Source of the DNA: Acidobacteriota bacterium | Lineage (GTDB): Bacteria > Acidobacteriota > Terriglobia > Acidiferrales > UBA7541 | NCBI GenBank assembly: GCA_027307115.1 | Contig: DAHUXN010000055.1 | Location: 1-64,000 of the forward strand | Direction of reading: 5' to 3' | DNA length: 64,000 nucleotides | Part shown: piece after piece, positions 44,854 through 53,037 of the stretch | Layout of the letters: the number at the start of each line of letters is the position of its first letter | Numbering within the stretch: the first letter of the stretch is position 1 | The notes under the pieces: generated by a model | Database searches by the model: none | Told to the model about the DNA's origin: nothing | The model's input: the letters and a program-made list of their open reading frames with translations, nothing else | Position numbers and translations under genes: made by a program

Positions 44854-45297
44854 TCAGGAAGTGGCAGCAACCCTCTGGCTGGCAGGCTTTGCAGTACTTT
44901 CGTGCTGACAACGGCACCAAGTGCAGTCGCAACTTTCCATGACGCAGGCCGCTTCCTTGCGGCTGGTTCGGTCAGTCCGATGCGCAATGGGAAAGGTCAG
45001 GCGCTTCCAAGAGGTCATCCCATAGTGGACACCCAGCCAATCTCGGGCGCTATCGCCACTATCAAACAGGCGCAGCAACTTAGCGTATCCGAAATTGCGA
45101 AGCTTCTCGAAAGTGTAGCGGTTGACAATGCCCGCACAAAGCGTTCCCCCCACCGGCACATAATAAGAATTCTCCAGGAAGGGATGCAGCCAGACATGAC
45201 TCATTGCCGTCACGTAATGAAGCAAAGTGATTCCAGCGATCGCGCCGCTGACAATTCCGGCGCGGATCGAGCGTCGCGTTCCCAGCTTTTTCTGCAT
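44854..45297 (-). pseudogene. Hybrid reading frame: membrane-sensor N-terminal fragment joined to unrelated sequence
   Basis: The first ~50 residues (IRAGIVSGAIAGITLLHYVTAMSHVWLHPFLENSYYVPV) look like the N-terminal membrane helix and periplasmic turn of a sensor kinase, as in kinases opening with '.LLHY.TP...L.HE.....YYLPI'. After residue 55 the resemblance ends abruptly and no HisKA or ATPase part follows. A truncation or deletion scar is therefore likely. The last 28 codons (44940-44854) form a separate possible start, MESCDCTWCRCQHES, with four Cys and one His just before copA. I cannot say whether any part is expressed. Confidence 0.4.
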
Positions 45298-45460
45298 CGA
45301 GTCGCCATCTTACCATTGGCCCCGCTCCGAGATCAGGTAGTTGCCTCGCGAAGATGGCGATGAGCGTGGCTGGAGCATATCGTCCACCTTGTGGAGCAAA
45401 TCAGGCATGAGAGGGCGTCCCAGCAAATGCAGCTTTTGCTGGGGAAAAGGGGTGGTCGTC

Positions 45461-45697
45461 ATGATTGAGACAACCATAGAAATAGTATTAGTCGCGATCG
45501 GGATCTTCAGCGGAGTCGTGGTTTATTGTTTCGCGCGAAGAGGGCAGTCCGACCTTTGGGAAAGGACGATTCCCGTGGCATCCGTTGCGCCGAAAACGGA
45601 CTGTCCGCCTCGCGCGCCCACCCGCGGATTTGATCCTTCTAGAGCGACTGCGTACGGGTCCGAGCCAAGAAGCGCGGGAGGAAAGGGAACGAGATGA
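45461..45697 (+). CDS. Small membrane protein, unknown
   Basis: 78 residues. One N-terminal membrane helix (IETTIEIVLVAIGIFSGVVVYCFARRG) is followed by a polar, Pro/Arg-rich tail. The ATG at 45461 follows a GGGGTGG purine run. A longer in-frame reading from 45341 adds a Cys-containing segment without a ribosome site. The stop overlaps the start of the next gene (ATGA), which argues that it is a real, co-translated gene. No family recognised; the tail composition is unusual enough that it could be partly spurious. Confidence 0.5.
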   Translation: MIETTIEIVLVAIGIFSGVVVYCFARRGQSDLWERTIPVASVAPKTDCPPRAPTRGFDPSRATAYGSEPRSAGGKGTR

Positions 45698-46077
45698 AGC
45701 CACGGAACGCAAAGAACTATTTGCTCCTATGCCTTATCGCGATTGCCTTGAGTCTGCCTGCTTTCGGGGCGGCGCAAGACAAGAATCCAGCTAGTTGGAC
45801 TAAAAAAGACCTCGAACAAGCAATCGCCCACGCAAAGACAGCGGACGATCACGCGAGAATTGCCCAATATTACTGGTTTGAGGCAAGCCGTTTGGCAGGC
45901 GAATCAACGCAGCACACTGCATTCGCCAAAATGTACGGGAGCGGAACGGGCCGTCATTGCTGCTGGTTGGGGGCGCAATACGCTAAACAGGCCCGTCAAG
46001 AGCAGCGCCTCGCTGAAATTCACGAGACCATGGCGAAGTCGCCTGCACGGGTCCGGAAATCCATGGTGAGGAGATAG
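45694..46077 (+). CDS. Small secreted helical protein of the copper island, unknown
   Basis: 127 residues with a clear Sec signal (KNYLLLCLIAIALSLPAFGAAQ). The mature part is helical: ASWTKKDLEQAIAHAKTADDHARIAQYYWFEASRL...FAKMYGSGTGRHCCWLGAQYAKQARQEQRLAEIHETMAKSPA. It contains an HCCW motif with two adjacent Cys beside a His, a possible soft-metal site. I have no family name for it. Its start overlaps the preceding stop (ATGA). The position between the copper pump and the multicopper oxidase suggests a periplasmic metal-related role, as inference. Confidence 0.7.
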   Translation: MKPRNAKNYLLLCLIAIALSLPAFGAAQDKNPASWTKKDLEQAIAHAKTADDHARIAQYYWFEASRLAGESTQHTAFAKMYGSGTGRHCCWLGAQYAKQARQEQRLAEIHETMAKSPARVRKSMVRR

Positions 46078-46290
46078 TCGTGCCACGCACACCAGAGTTG
46101 CCACTCACGGCAGTCAAACATGGAGGAACGGATTGAAATGCAGGATCACCACGTTTGGTTTATTCGCGTTGTTTTCTTTGGACGAGTCGCTCGGCGCAGG
46201 CTCAACGAGCACCAACGGTTGCCGCCGGTCAGCAGCACGCCACGATTTCCGCTCAGACTTAGGAAAGAAGCGTATAATCGATCTGTTCGA

Positions 46291-46704
46291 ATGATCGGCG
46301 TCGGAACAGCGCGTGTGAAGTTTGTCGCGGCGATGTTTGTGGTCGCGATGTTTTATGGCTCCGTCTGCGCGGCGGCATGTGCCGCTGGTTTTTGTCCGCT
46401 GCTCGGCCACGGCGGGGATGCGGACCAGTGCCATCATCAAACTTCCAGCCACCCAGGTTCACATGACGGCCTGCCGGACCACTCGGGCTGCGCCACGCAT
46501 GGGCATCCGACGAGTTTCGTAACCGCGGCAGGGCCTACTCAATTCCAATTTGCGATTGTCGCCCACGTCGGCGCGCCGCTTTTTCTTGTCCAATCCTCAG
46601 GCTCGGTAGTCTCTTGGTCACAGGGCCCGTGGGGAAGCGATTTGGCTCCTCCGGTCGTTCCGAAGAATCCGCTATACCAGCAAATGTCCGCTCTGCGCAT
46701 TTAG
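46291..46704 (+). CDS. Small exported Cys/His-rich protein
   Basis: 137 residues from the ATG at 46291. An N-terminal hydrophobic signal (VKFVAAMFVVAMFYGSVCAAACAAGFC) is followed by a dense His/Cys stretch: CPLLGHGGDADQCHHQTSSHPGSHDGLPDHSGCATHGH. This composition fits a periplasmic copper-binding protein of the loosely conserved DUF2946-like kind; that name is from resemblance only. No ribosome site precedes the ATG. A TATAAT at 46273-46278 lies 13 bases before it, so a short or leaderless mRNA is possible. An alternative Met at 46120 would add 57 Arg-rich residues ahead of the signal. Confidence 0.6.
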   Translation: MIGVGTARVKFVAAMFVVAMFYGSVCAAACAAGFCPLLGHGGDADQCHHQTSSHPGSHDGLPDHSGCATHGHPTSFVTAAGPTQFQFAIVAHVGAPLFLVQSSGSVVSWSQGPWGSDLAPPVVPKNPLYQQMSALRI

Positions 46705-46879
46705 TCTTCCGCAGTCGTGCCTTCGGAGAACGCGCGGGTACGCGCGCGTGTCCGAGTCCCTTTTCGCGTTGATCGAAGGACGACAACTCTCTCCAATCCA
46801 AGTGACCGACACAACCGCGGCAGCACTAATTCCGCGTGTAGAACGAGCCAAATCGCGAGGCGATTCAAGAGGAGAGACA

Positions 46880-47455
46880 GTGAACGGAACACTGAAAGGA
46901 TTCATTTTGGGCGTCATTGTCACAATCGTTGTCGCCGTGATCATGGCGTATCTGGTTGGCATCACGGGGCACATCACCATGCGCGCCGATATTCTTCCCA
47001 GTTCCCTTGAATCAAGCATGGCGATGCGCATGATGGATGCGAACGTCGAACGGAATGCTCCGAAACTCGCCAATCCGGTGCAGCCCACAGAGCAGAATCT
47101 GACCGAGGGAGCATCCATCTATCTCAAACGTTGCGCCGAGTGCCACGGCGAACCAACGCAACCGGAATCGCGGCTCGCCAAAACTCTCTATCCACCGCCG
47201 CCGCAATTCATGACCGATGCTCCGGACATGGAAGAAAACGAGAACTACTACATCATCGTCCACGGGGTTCGCTGGACGGGTATGCCGGGTTGGAAAAATG
47301 TTCTGACCGATCAGCAAATCTGGCAGATCGTAACGTTCCTCTCGCGCATGGACAAACTCCCGCCTGCGGCCAAATCGGTGTTCGGTCCGTCTGGTAGCGC
47401 GCCTGCTCCTGCGCCAGGGAAGCCGATGAAGAAGATGCCCAAGATGAAAATGTAA
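46880..47455 (+). CDS. Membrane-anchored monoheme cytochrome c
   Basis: 191 residues from a GTG preceded by AGAGGAGAG. An N-terminal helix (GFILGVIVTIVVAVIMAYLVGI) anchors the protein. The heme site is CAECHG (about residue 90) in GASIYLKRCAECHGEPTQPES. The likely axial Met is in VRWTGMPGWKNVLTDQQIWQIVTFLSRM, a typical cytochrome_CBB3/class I ending. The tail is Lys/Met-rich (PMKKMPKMKM), which may bind Cu. It precedes the multicopper oxidase by 96 bases and could supply or accept electrons for copper or cuprous-ion oxidation; partner unknown. A longer in-frame reading from 46748 is rejected because it puts polar residues before the helix. Confidence 0.85.
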   Translation: MNGTLKGFILGVIVTIVVAVIMAYLVGITGHITMRADILPSSLESSMAMRMMDANVERNAPKLANPVQPTEQNLTEGASIYLKRCAECHGEPTQPESRLAKTLYPPPPQFMTDAPDMEENENYYIIVHGVRWTGMPGWKNVLTDQQIWQIVTFLSRMDKLPPAAKSVFGPSGSAPAPAPGKPMKKMPKMKM

Positions 47456-47551
47456 CAAACGGCACCGCAGCGAGTTTGTGAAGCCATCGGCAAATGAGAA
47501 AGACGACGATTAGACTACCAAGAGAAAACCGAAATAATTTCAGGAGGAGTC

Positions 47552-49531
47552 ATGCTTAAAGAAAGAGATTCGTTGGCGAGTCGCACTTTCCCCATTACTC
47601 GCCGCCGATTTGTTCAAGGAATCGCGGCTACTGGAGCTATCGCGGCGTTCGACCCTGGCGGTTGGGCGGCATCGGCCGAACGGAAGCCGCAAACACCCCA
47701 GATACTTTCGGGGACTCGCTTCGACTTGATGATTGATTCATTGCCGGTAAACTTCACGGGCCATCGTGCAGTGGCAACCGCAGTGAATGGCTCCGTCCCC
47801 GGCCCGACGCTAAGATTTAAGGAAGGCGATACAGTTACGGTGGCCGTTACGAATCGCCTGAAAGTGCCATCCTCGATTCACTGGCACGCACTTCGCCTGC
47901 CCGCCGACATGGACGGCGTTCCCGGCCTGAGCTTTCCAGGTATCGCGCCGAAGGAAACGTTCGTGTACCACTTCCCGGTCGTTCAGAACGGCACCTATTG
48001 GTATCACAGCCACAGCCGCTTCCAGGAGCAAACCGGTCTGCTCGGAGCAATCATCATTGATCCGCAACACAAACACGAGATTGAATTCGACCGGGAATAT
48101 GTTGTGATGTTTAGCGATTGGACAGACGCAGACCCGGAGATTATTTTCAGGAATCTGAAGCAGCAAAGCGGGTATTACAACTTCCATCAGCGAACCGTCG
48201 GCACGTTCTTCTCCGATATCAAAAAAATGGGCCTGCGCAAAACGCTGGACGATCGTCTTGCGTGGGGACGGATGAACATGACACCGACCGATATTTCTGA
48301 CGTATCCGGCGCGACATATACTTACCTGCTGAACGGCAATCCTGCGAACGCGAATTGGACTGCGCTGTTCCAGCCGGGCGAGCGAATTCGTCTGCGCTTC
48401 ATCAACGGCTCATCGGATACATTTGTCGACGTGCGCATTCCTGGGCTCCCGATGAGTGTGGTTGCCGCGGACGGGAATGACATCGAGCCCGTGACGGTCG
48501 ATGAGTTTCGCATGGGCGTCGCGGAAGTTTACGACGTGATCGTGAAGCCGGCCGACGATGTCGCCTACACGATTTTCGCGCAGTCAGAGGACCGCACCGG
48601 TTTTGCGCGCGGCACGCTCGCTCCAAGAGAAGGCATGACCGCCCCGGTTCCGCAAATGGACCCGCGCCCGATGCGCACCATGGTGGACATGGGCATGGGC
48701 GGCATGGCGGGCGCGGCTGGAATGAACATGGCCGGAATTGACGGCATGACGAAGAAAGACATGCAAGGGATGAACATAGGTGGCGCCAAACCTAGCGCGA
48801 AAAGCAATGGTTCCAGTGCTGCGAAACAGAGCACGCCGGAAATAAACATGAGCAATGTAAACGAATCGGAGACGCCGGCCATGGAAATGAAACAGCGCGT
48901 GGCGGGAATGGAAATGGGGAATGCAGCAGGCACGATTCCATTTCCTCAACCGGGGCCAAATGCCATGCCTCTCATGCTCCCGCCCGAAGCACTGCGCCCA
49001 AAGAAGCTCGAACCCGCAAATCCCGTTCACCTCAAATTAGGACCTCAAGTGGATATGGTTCCTACGATGGTAAGCGAGAGGCTGAATGATCCCGGAGATG
49101 GCCTGGAAAACAATGGCCGCCGCGTCTTGAAGTACGCGGATATACGCGCACGGTACAGAGGAGTCGACCCTCGTCCGCCCAGCCGCGAAATCGAGTTGCA
49201 TCTCACCGGCAATATGAAGCGCTTCATCTGGGGCTTTAACGCAGAAAAGTTCTCAAGCGCTGAGCCGATCCAGTTGAAGCTCGGGGAAAGGATACGCATC
49301 GTCCTGGTCAACGACACCATGATGGAACATCCCATCCACCTGCACGGTTTATGGAGCGAACTCGAGAATGGACACGGAGAGCTTAATCCCTATAAACACA
49401 CGGTTATCGTGAAGCCCTCGGAGCGCCTGAGCTATCTGGTCAGCGCGGATACGCCCGGAAAATGGGCCTTTCACTGTCACCTCCTTTATCACATGGAGGC
49501 GGGCATGTTTAGAACGGTGGTGGTGTCATGA
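47552..49531 (+). CDS. Periplasmic multicopper oxidase, PcoA/CopA copper-resistance type
   Basis: A 659-residue Tat substrate (TRRRFVQGIAATGAIAAFD) thought to oxidise Cu+ to Cu2+ and sequester it in the periplasm. Type 1/2/3 copper ligands are complete: SIHWHALRLP, TYWYHSHSRFQEQTGLLGAI, EHPIHLHGLWSE and WAFHCHLLYHMEAGMFRTVV. A Met-rich copper-binding insertion (about 375-470) includes MVDMGMGGMAGAAGMNM and several MxxM repeats. CAGGAGGAG about 7 bases upstream supports the ATG. The stop overlaps the copB start (ATGA). Symbol left blank because 'copA' would be confused with the ATPase. Confidence 0.93.
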   Translation: MLKERDSLASRTFPITRRRFVQGIAATGAIAAFDPGGWAASAERKPQTPQILSGTRFDLMIDSLPVNFTGHRAVATAVNGSVPGPTLRFKEGDTVTVAVTNRLKVPSSIHWHALRLPADMDGVPGLSFPGIAPKETFVYHFPVVQNGTYWYHSHSRFQEQTGLLGAIIIDPQHKHEIEFDREYVVMFSDWTDADPEIIFRNLKQQSGYYNFHQRTVGTFFSDIKKMGLRKTLDDRLAWGRMNMTPTDISDVSGATYTYLLNGNPANANWTALFQPGERIRLRFINGSSDTFVDVRIPGLPMSVVAADGNDIEPVTVDEFRMGVAEVYDVIVKPADDVAYTIFAQSEDRTGFARGTLAPREGMTAPVPQMDPRPMRTMVDMGMGGMAGAAGMNMAGIDGMTKKDMQGMNIGGAKPSAKSNGSSAAKQSTPEINMSNVNESETPAMEMKQRVAGMEMGNAAGTIPFPQPGPNAMPLMLPPEALRPKKLEPANPVHLKLGPQVDMVPTMVSERLNDPGDGLENNGRRVLKYADIRARYRGVDPRPPSREIELHLTGNMKRFIWGFNAEKFSSAEPIQLKLGERIRIVLVNDTMMEHPIHLHGLWSELENGHGELNPYKHTVIVKPSERLSYLVSADTPGKWAFHCHLLYHMEAGMFRTVVVS

Positions 49532-50346
49532 GCGTCCGCCTTGGTTCACGCCGCAAATCGAACAGAGGGAAAATTGGCATCAGCATTGCGATGCTGTCTC
49601 TCATTGGCTTGATTCTATCCCTGGCTTGCCAGACAGCGAAAGCGCAAACGACCCAAGCTCCGGTCAAGACGAGTAAGACGGCGCCCTCAGCGGCCCCGCC
49701 GGTCGAAGACAGTCAGATCTTCACGCATGTTTTATTCGATCAGTTTGAAGGCCGCACGGACGGGTCTAACAGCAATTTGCGTTGGGATGGCGAGGGCTGG
49801 ATCGGCACGGATATGAGCCGGCTCTGGCTCAAGTCCGAAGGCTTTGCCGGCAATGGCAAAGTGAGCGACGGCGATGTCGAAGCCTTTTATGACCATCCGA
49901 TTCCACGCACTCGCTATTTCGACGCGCAAATAGGCGTGCGCGAGGACCTGGATTCTGAACCGCGTCGAACATGGGGCGCCATAGGTATGGAAGGCCTCGC
50001 ACCGTATTTTTTCCAAGTTGAGCCGACATTCTATTTTCGCGACGGTGGCCACGTCGCCGGACGCCTCACGACAACTTACGATTTGCTGGTCACACAGAGA
50101 TTGATTGCCCAGCCCGAGTTGGAAATGAATTTCTACAGCAAACGCGATGTTCAGCGTCTCATCGCAAGCGGCCTTTCGGATTTGGATACCGGCTTGCGAT
50201 TGCGGTATGAGATCAGCAGGAAGTTCGCGCCGTATATTGGTTTTGCATACACCCGGAAATTCGGCGATACCGCAACGCTTTCACGCCAAGCCGGGGAGGC
50301 CGTTTCCGCCCCGCGACTCACCTTCGGCGTTCGCTTTTGGTATTGA
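49528..50346 (+). CDS. copB: Copper resistance protein B (outer-membrane copper-binding)
   Basis: 272 residues. An N-terminal signal (GISIAMLSLIGLILSLACQTAKAQ) is followed by an outer-membrane beta-barrel of the CopB/PcoB family. HVLFDQFEGRTDGSNSNLRWDGEGWIGTDMSRLWLKSEGF is the family opening, and a terminal aromatic strand (RLTFGVRFWY) signals the BAM complex. GAIGMEGLAPYFFQVEPTFYFRDGGHVAGRL and ARKFAPYIGFAYTRKFG-like strands fill the rest. The usual Met/His-rich N-terminal repeat is short or absent, so copper affinity may be modest. It is translationally coupled to the multicopper oxidase, the standard pco/cop order. Confidence 0.9.
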   Translation: MSVRLGSRRKSNRGKIGISIAMLSLIGLILSLACQTAKAQTTQAPVKTSKTAPSAAPPVEDSQIFTHVLFDQFEGRTDGSNSNLRWDGEGWIGTDMSRLWLKSEGFAGNGKVSDGDVEAFYDHPIPRTRYFDAQIGVREDLDSEPRRTWGAIGMEGLAPYFFQVEPTFYFRDGGHVAGRLTTTYDLLVTQRLIAQPELEMNFYSKRDVQRLIASGLSDLDTGLRLRYEISRKFAPYIGFAYTRKFGDTATLSRQAGEAVSAPRLTFGVRFWY

Positions 50347-50483
50347 GAAGATCCAGCTGTACGAGGTCCACGCCTCGGCGGGAAATATTGACGAGCCGTG
50401 ACGCTTGTTACACCGCCTGGTGACCGGTCTCACAGCATCGCTTAGCGCTCTCAGCCATACTGATAACAATATGGGGGCGCTCG

Positions 50484-51893
50484 ATGAAAACGTTCGTAGC
50501 TGTGACGTTACTTGTGGTTACTGCAACCGTCATAGGGTGTGGCGGAAATGGGAGTTCGCCCGTAAATAATAATCCACCCCCGCAGCAGGGATTCGCTGCG
50601 GGCAGCGTTTCTCTTCACGACATGCCCCCAGCGGGTGTCACCGTCCTCTCTTTTCAGGCTACCATCACCGGAATCGCCATGCAGCCCGGCAACGTGTCTC
50701 TGCTGAACACGCCCCGGACGCTGGAAATGACTCAACTCCAAGGCATGTCGGCCTACCTGGGCGCGGTGTCCGTTCCCGCCGGCAACTACGGCAGCATGAC
50801 CATCACTCTAGCAAATCCTCAAATGACCTTCCTGAACGATAGCGGCAGTTCGATGAGCATGGGTGGAATGATGGGCGGGGCAAGCTGCGCCAACGGGCAA
50901 ATCTGCCAGTTCACCCCCACGATGATGGCTTCGAGTGTAACAATCACCGGTTCGCCTTTTCCCTTGGACGTGCAAGCGAATGTGTTTTTCAACCTGCAAA
51001 TCGATTTCGATCTCATGGACTCCCTGCAATCGAGCATGGGCATGAACCCTCAAATGAGTTCGACAATGCAGCAAAGCATGCAGATCCCGGACGTATTCGA
51101 CCAAATGGACGATATGCTCGGCCAAATTAGCTCGGTCAACGCAGCCAACAATCAGTTCCAGATTGCGTTCGTGCAAGGCATGCCTTCGATGACCGTCTTC
51201 GCCGACGCGAACGCAACGTTTAAGGCTTTCGACGCCGCCGGCAAGCCGAACAACATGGCAGGGCTTTCGCAAGGAGAAATTGTCCTGATCAAAATGCAGC
51301 TAATGGCGGATGGATCTCTTCGTGCCGCGGAAGTCAAACTGGAGAGTCCAAATTCGCCAGTTCTGCAAGGTATGGTCGTCGCAATGGACAGCGCGACGCA
51401 ATTCGACATGGTAGTCATGAACGAAGCCCCAGCGTTTCAAGGCGTCAACATTGGCGACGTGGTTCGCATGAATCTTCAAAGCGGCGCGATCTTCAATGTC
51501 GATGACACAGACCTGCCAGTCAGCGGAATGAGCTTTAACAGCTCTGCGGACATGATGATTGGCCAGATGGTAGAGATCAAACCTGCATCCGCTCTCCTTT
51601 CGGGCACTCCGCCACAACTTGGCACCAATACTGTGCACCTGATGAACACATGGATCACCGCCAGCGTGGCATCAAAGATCGATGCGAATAATTTCACGAT
51701 TCAGAGTCTGCCGGGAGTGTACGGCGCGGCTGGCATTAACAGCATGAAAATCAGCACTTCGGCGCGAACGGAGTTCGACAATGTACCCAGCGTGGCCGGC
51801 TTGAATGTTGGTGATAGCGTTTCCATTCGTGGCCCGCTTTTCATGATGAACGGCACGCCAGTCCTTATTGCCGGCAAAATCCAAAAACGCTGA
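50484..51893 (+). CDS. Lipoprotein with DUF4382/DUF5666-like domains
   Basis: A 469-residue exported lipoprotein. The lipobox is VIGC (Cys19 of MKTFVAVTLLVVTATVIGCGG) and a Pro/Asn linker follows. Residues of about 35-190 (AGSVSLHDMPPAGVTVLSFQATITGIAM...GSMTITLANPQMTF) resemble DUF4382. The second half has DUF5666-like OB-fold repeats (DMLGQISSVNAANNQFQIAF, PVLQGMVVAMDSATQFDMVVM, NTWITASVASKIDANNFTI). It is Met-rich (SSSMSMGGMMGGASC, QSSMGMNPQMSSTMQQSM), unlike typical members, which may reflect metal binding in this copper context. Roles of both domains are unknown. Confidence 0.8.
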   Translation: MKTFVAVTLLVVTATVIGCGGNGSSPVNNNPPPQQGFAAGSVSLHDMPPAGVTVLSFQATITGIAMQPGNVSLLNTPRTLEMTQLQGMSAYLGAVSVPAGNYGSMTITLANPQMTFLNDSGSSMSMGGMMGGASCANGQICQFTPTMMASSVTITGSPFPLDVQANVFFNLQIDFDLMDSLQSSMGMNPQMSSTMQQSMQIPDVFDQMDDMLGQISSVNAANNQFQIAFVQGMPSMTVFADANATFKAFDAAGKPNNMAGLSQGEIVLIKMQLMADGSLRAAEVKLESPNSPVLQGMVVAMDSATQFDMVVMNEAPAFQGVNIGDVVRMNLQSGAIFNVDDTDLPVSGMSFNSSADMMIGQMVEIKPASALLSGTPPQLGTNTVHLMNTWITASVASKIDANNFTIQSLPGVYGAAGINSMKISTSARTEFDNVPSVAGLNVGDSVSIRGPLFMMNGTPVLIAGKIQKR

Positions 51894-52073
51894 GCGCGAT
51901 TCGTCGATTCGTCATGCAGGCGTAGCGGTTCCTTTTGGCAGGTTGGATGGACAACATCCAGGCCGTTCCGCCCGACGAGAGGGAAGCGCGAAGTGCGAGT
52001 TATGTCACAAACGCAGGCGTAAACCGTTGCGCGAGCAAATTCGCCACAGACTCAGACCGACCCGATCCCGGCG

Positions 52074-52520
52074 TCACCAGGAACTGTACGGCGTGCCTTC
52101 AAAGGACGAGACGCGATCGGATGCCGAATGAACGTCCGTAATTCCGCCGCTCGACGTTTCGTCCGGGCTCAGCAGCAAATCCGAAGTCGCCACCACCCAA
52201 TCCTTGGCGCCCGTTACAGGATCAACCGGAACCGCCCGTAGATATCCGGAACTCACGAGATCGTCCAACGATTGCGGCGCTTGTTGCTTGTCGAGTGTGT
52301 ATTGTTCGATGGCGTCGCGCATGACGGACAAATCATGGTGCAAAGCCGCTTCTTTCGCTCGCGTAACAGAGCGGTCGTAGTGGACAGCGGCCATCGAAGC
52401 CAAAATCATTATGATGGTCATCACGATCATCAGCTCAATGAGCGTGAATCCGCGCACATCTCCCCGGCGCGGCTGAACCTTGCCTAGCCATGATCCTCGC
52501 GAGATATTTCGCAGTCGCAT
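52074..52520 (-). CDS. Type II secretion/type IV pilus-like pseudopilin (GspG-like)
   Basis: 148 residues from the ATG at 52520, with GAGAGAA ahead of it. The prepilin peptidase site is G-FTLIELMIVMTIIMILASMAA, with Glu5 of the mature form and the hydrophobic helix typical of major pseudopilins. After about 40 residues of helix come AIEQYTLDKQQAPQSLDDLVSSGYLRAVPVDPVTG, the GspG alpha-beta loop region, and a C-terminal end GTPYSSW. The leader is longer than usual (about 26 residues before the cleavage Gly). It is the last gene of the secretin-pseudopilin operon. The longer in-frame reading from 52634 would overlap the preceding gene and has no ribosome site. Confidence 0.88.
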   Translation of the reverse strand: MRLRNISRGSWLGKVQPRRGDVRGFTLIELMIVMTIIMILASMAAVHYDRSVTRAKEAALHHDLSVMRDAIEQYTLDKQQAPQSLDDLVSSGYLRAVPVDPVTGAKDWVVATSDLLLSPDETSSGGITDVHSASDRVSSFEGTPYSSW

Positions 52521-52533
52521 CACGATGTTCTCT

Positions 52534-53037
52534 CTACCAATCCGAGTATTTCGTGCCGTCCAGCGCTGTTCCTGTCGACTTCGTAAAAACGTCGAACACA
52601 TCCTGGCCGCCCCAGTTCGTCGCGTCCGCATCATCCTGCACGGAACGCAAGCCCCAGTCGGTGCTCTTGGTCATGGGATCCACGGGAATCTGGCGAAGGA
52701 ACCGGACGTGTCGATCGGGCGCTCCCGCCAATTGCACGCCGTCAACCAGCGTTTGCAGATCCGGCGGATAACCTTCCGTCCCGGCTTGCACGCGAATTAA
52801 ATTCTGGTCCGCGGCGTCTTTGTAGCGGTCAATTGCGTTGCGTATTTGCAGTTCGTCGTAGCGTAATTGTGCCTCGCGCTGCCGCTTGATCTGTACGCGC
52901 GCCATGGGCACGGCCATGCTGGAGAGCACCACCAGGATCCCGCACGCCACGATCAATTCCAGAATCGTCATGCCCGCAGCCGAACGGACAGCCCACCCAG
53001 GTTTTCGCGCGTGCCGTTTTGTCACCGCTTTGCTCAT
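52534..53037 (-). CDS. Second pseudopilin (GspG/H-like)
   Basis: 167 residues with prepilin site AAG-MTILELIVACGILVVLSSMAVPM; mature residue 5 is Glu in the pattern M-T-I-L-E. AIDRYKDAADQNLIRVQAGTEGYPPDLQTLVDGVQLAG and IPVDPMTKSTDWGLRSVQDD match the pseudopilin fold seen in the neighbouring gene, and both end in a TKYSDW/TPYSSW-like motif. The two are probably paralogues. Its ATG shares a base with the secretin stop (TGATG), so it is translationally coupled; the GTG three bases earlier is the other possible start. Confidence 0.88.
   Translation of the reverse strand: MSKAVTKRHARKPGWAVRSAAGMTILELIVACGILVVLSSMAVPMARVQIKRQREAQLRYDELQIRNAIDRYKDAADQNLIRVQAGTEGYPPDLQTLVDGVQLAGAPDRHVRFLRQIPVDPMTKSTDWGLRSVQDDADATNWGGQDVFDVFTKSTGTALDGTKYSDW

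Noticed and set aside
46120-46290. N-terminal extension of the Cys/His-rich exported protein
   Set aside because: It would place 57 Arg-rich residues ahead of a signal peptide. The Met at 46291 is the sensible start.
51868-52131. Short plus-strand frame with a CELCH heme-like motif
   Set aside because: It overlaps the lipoprotein gene end and the pseudopilin gene on the other strand. The rest is Arg-rich without signal peptide, so a cytochrome is not credible.
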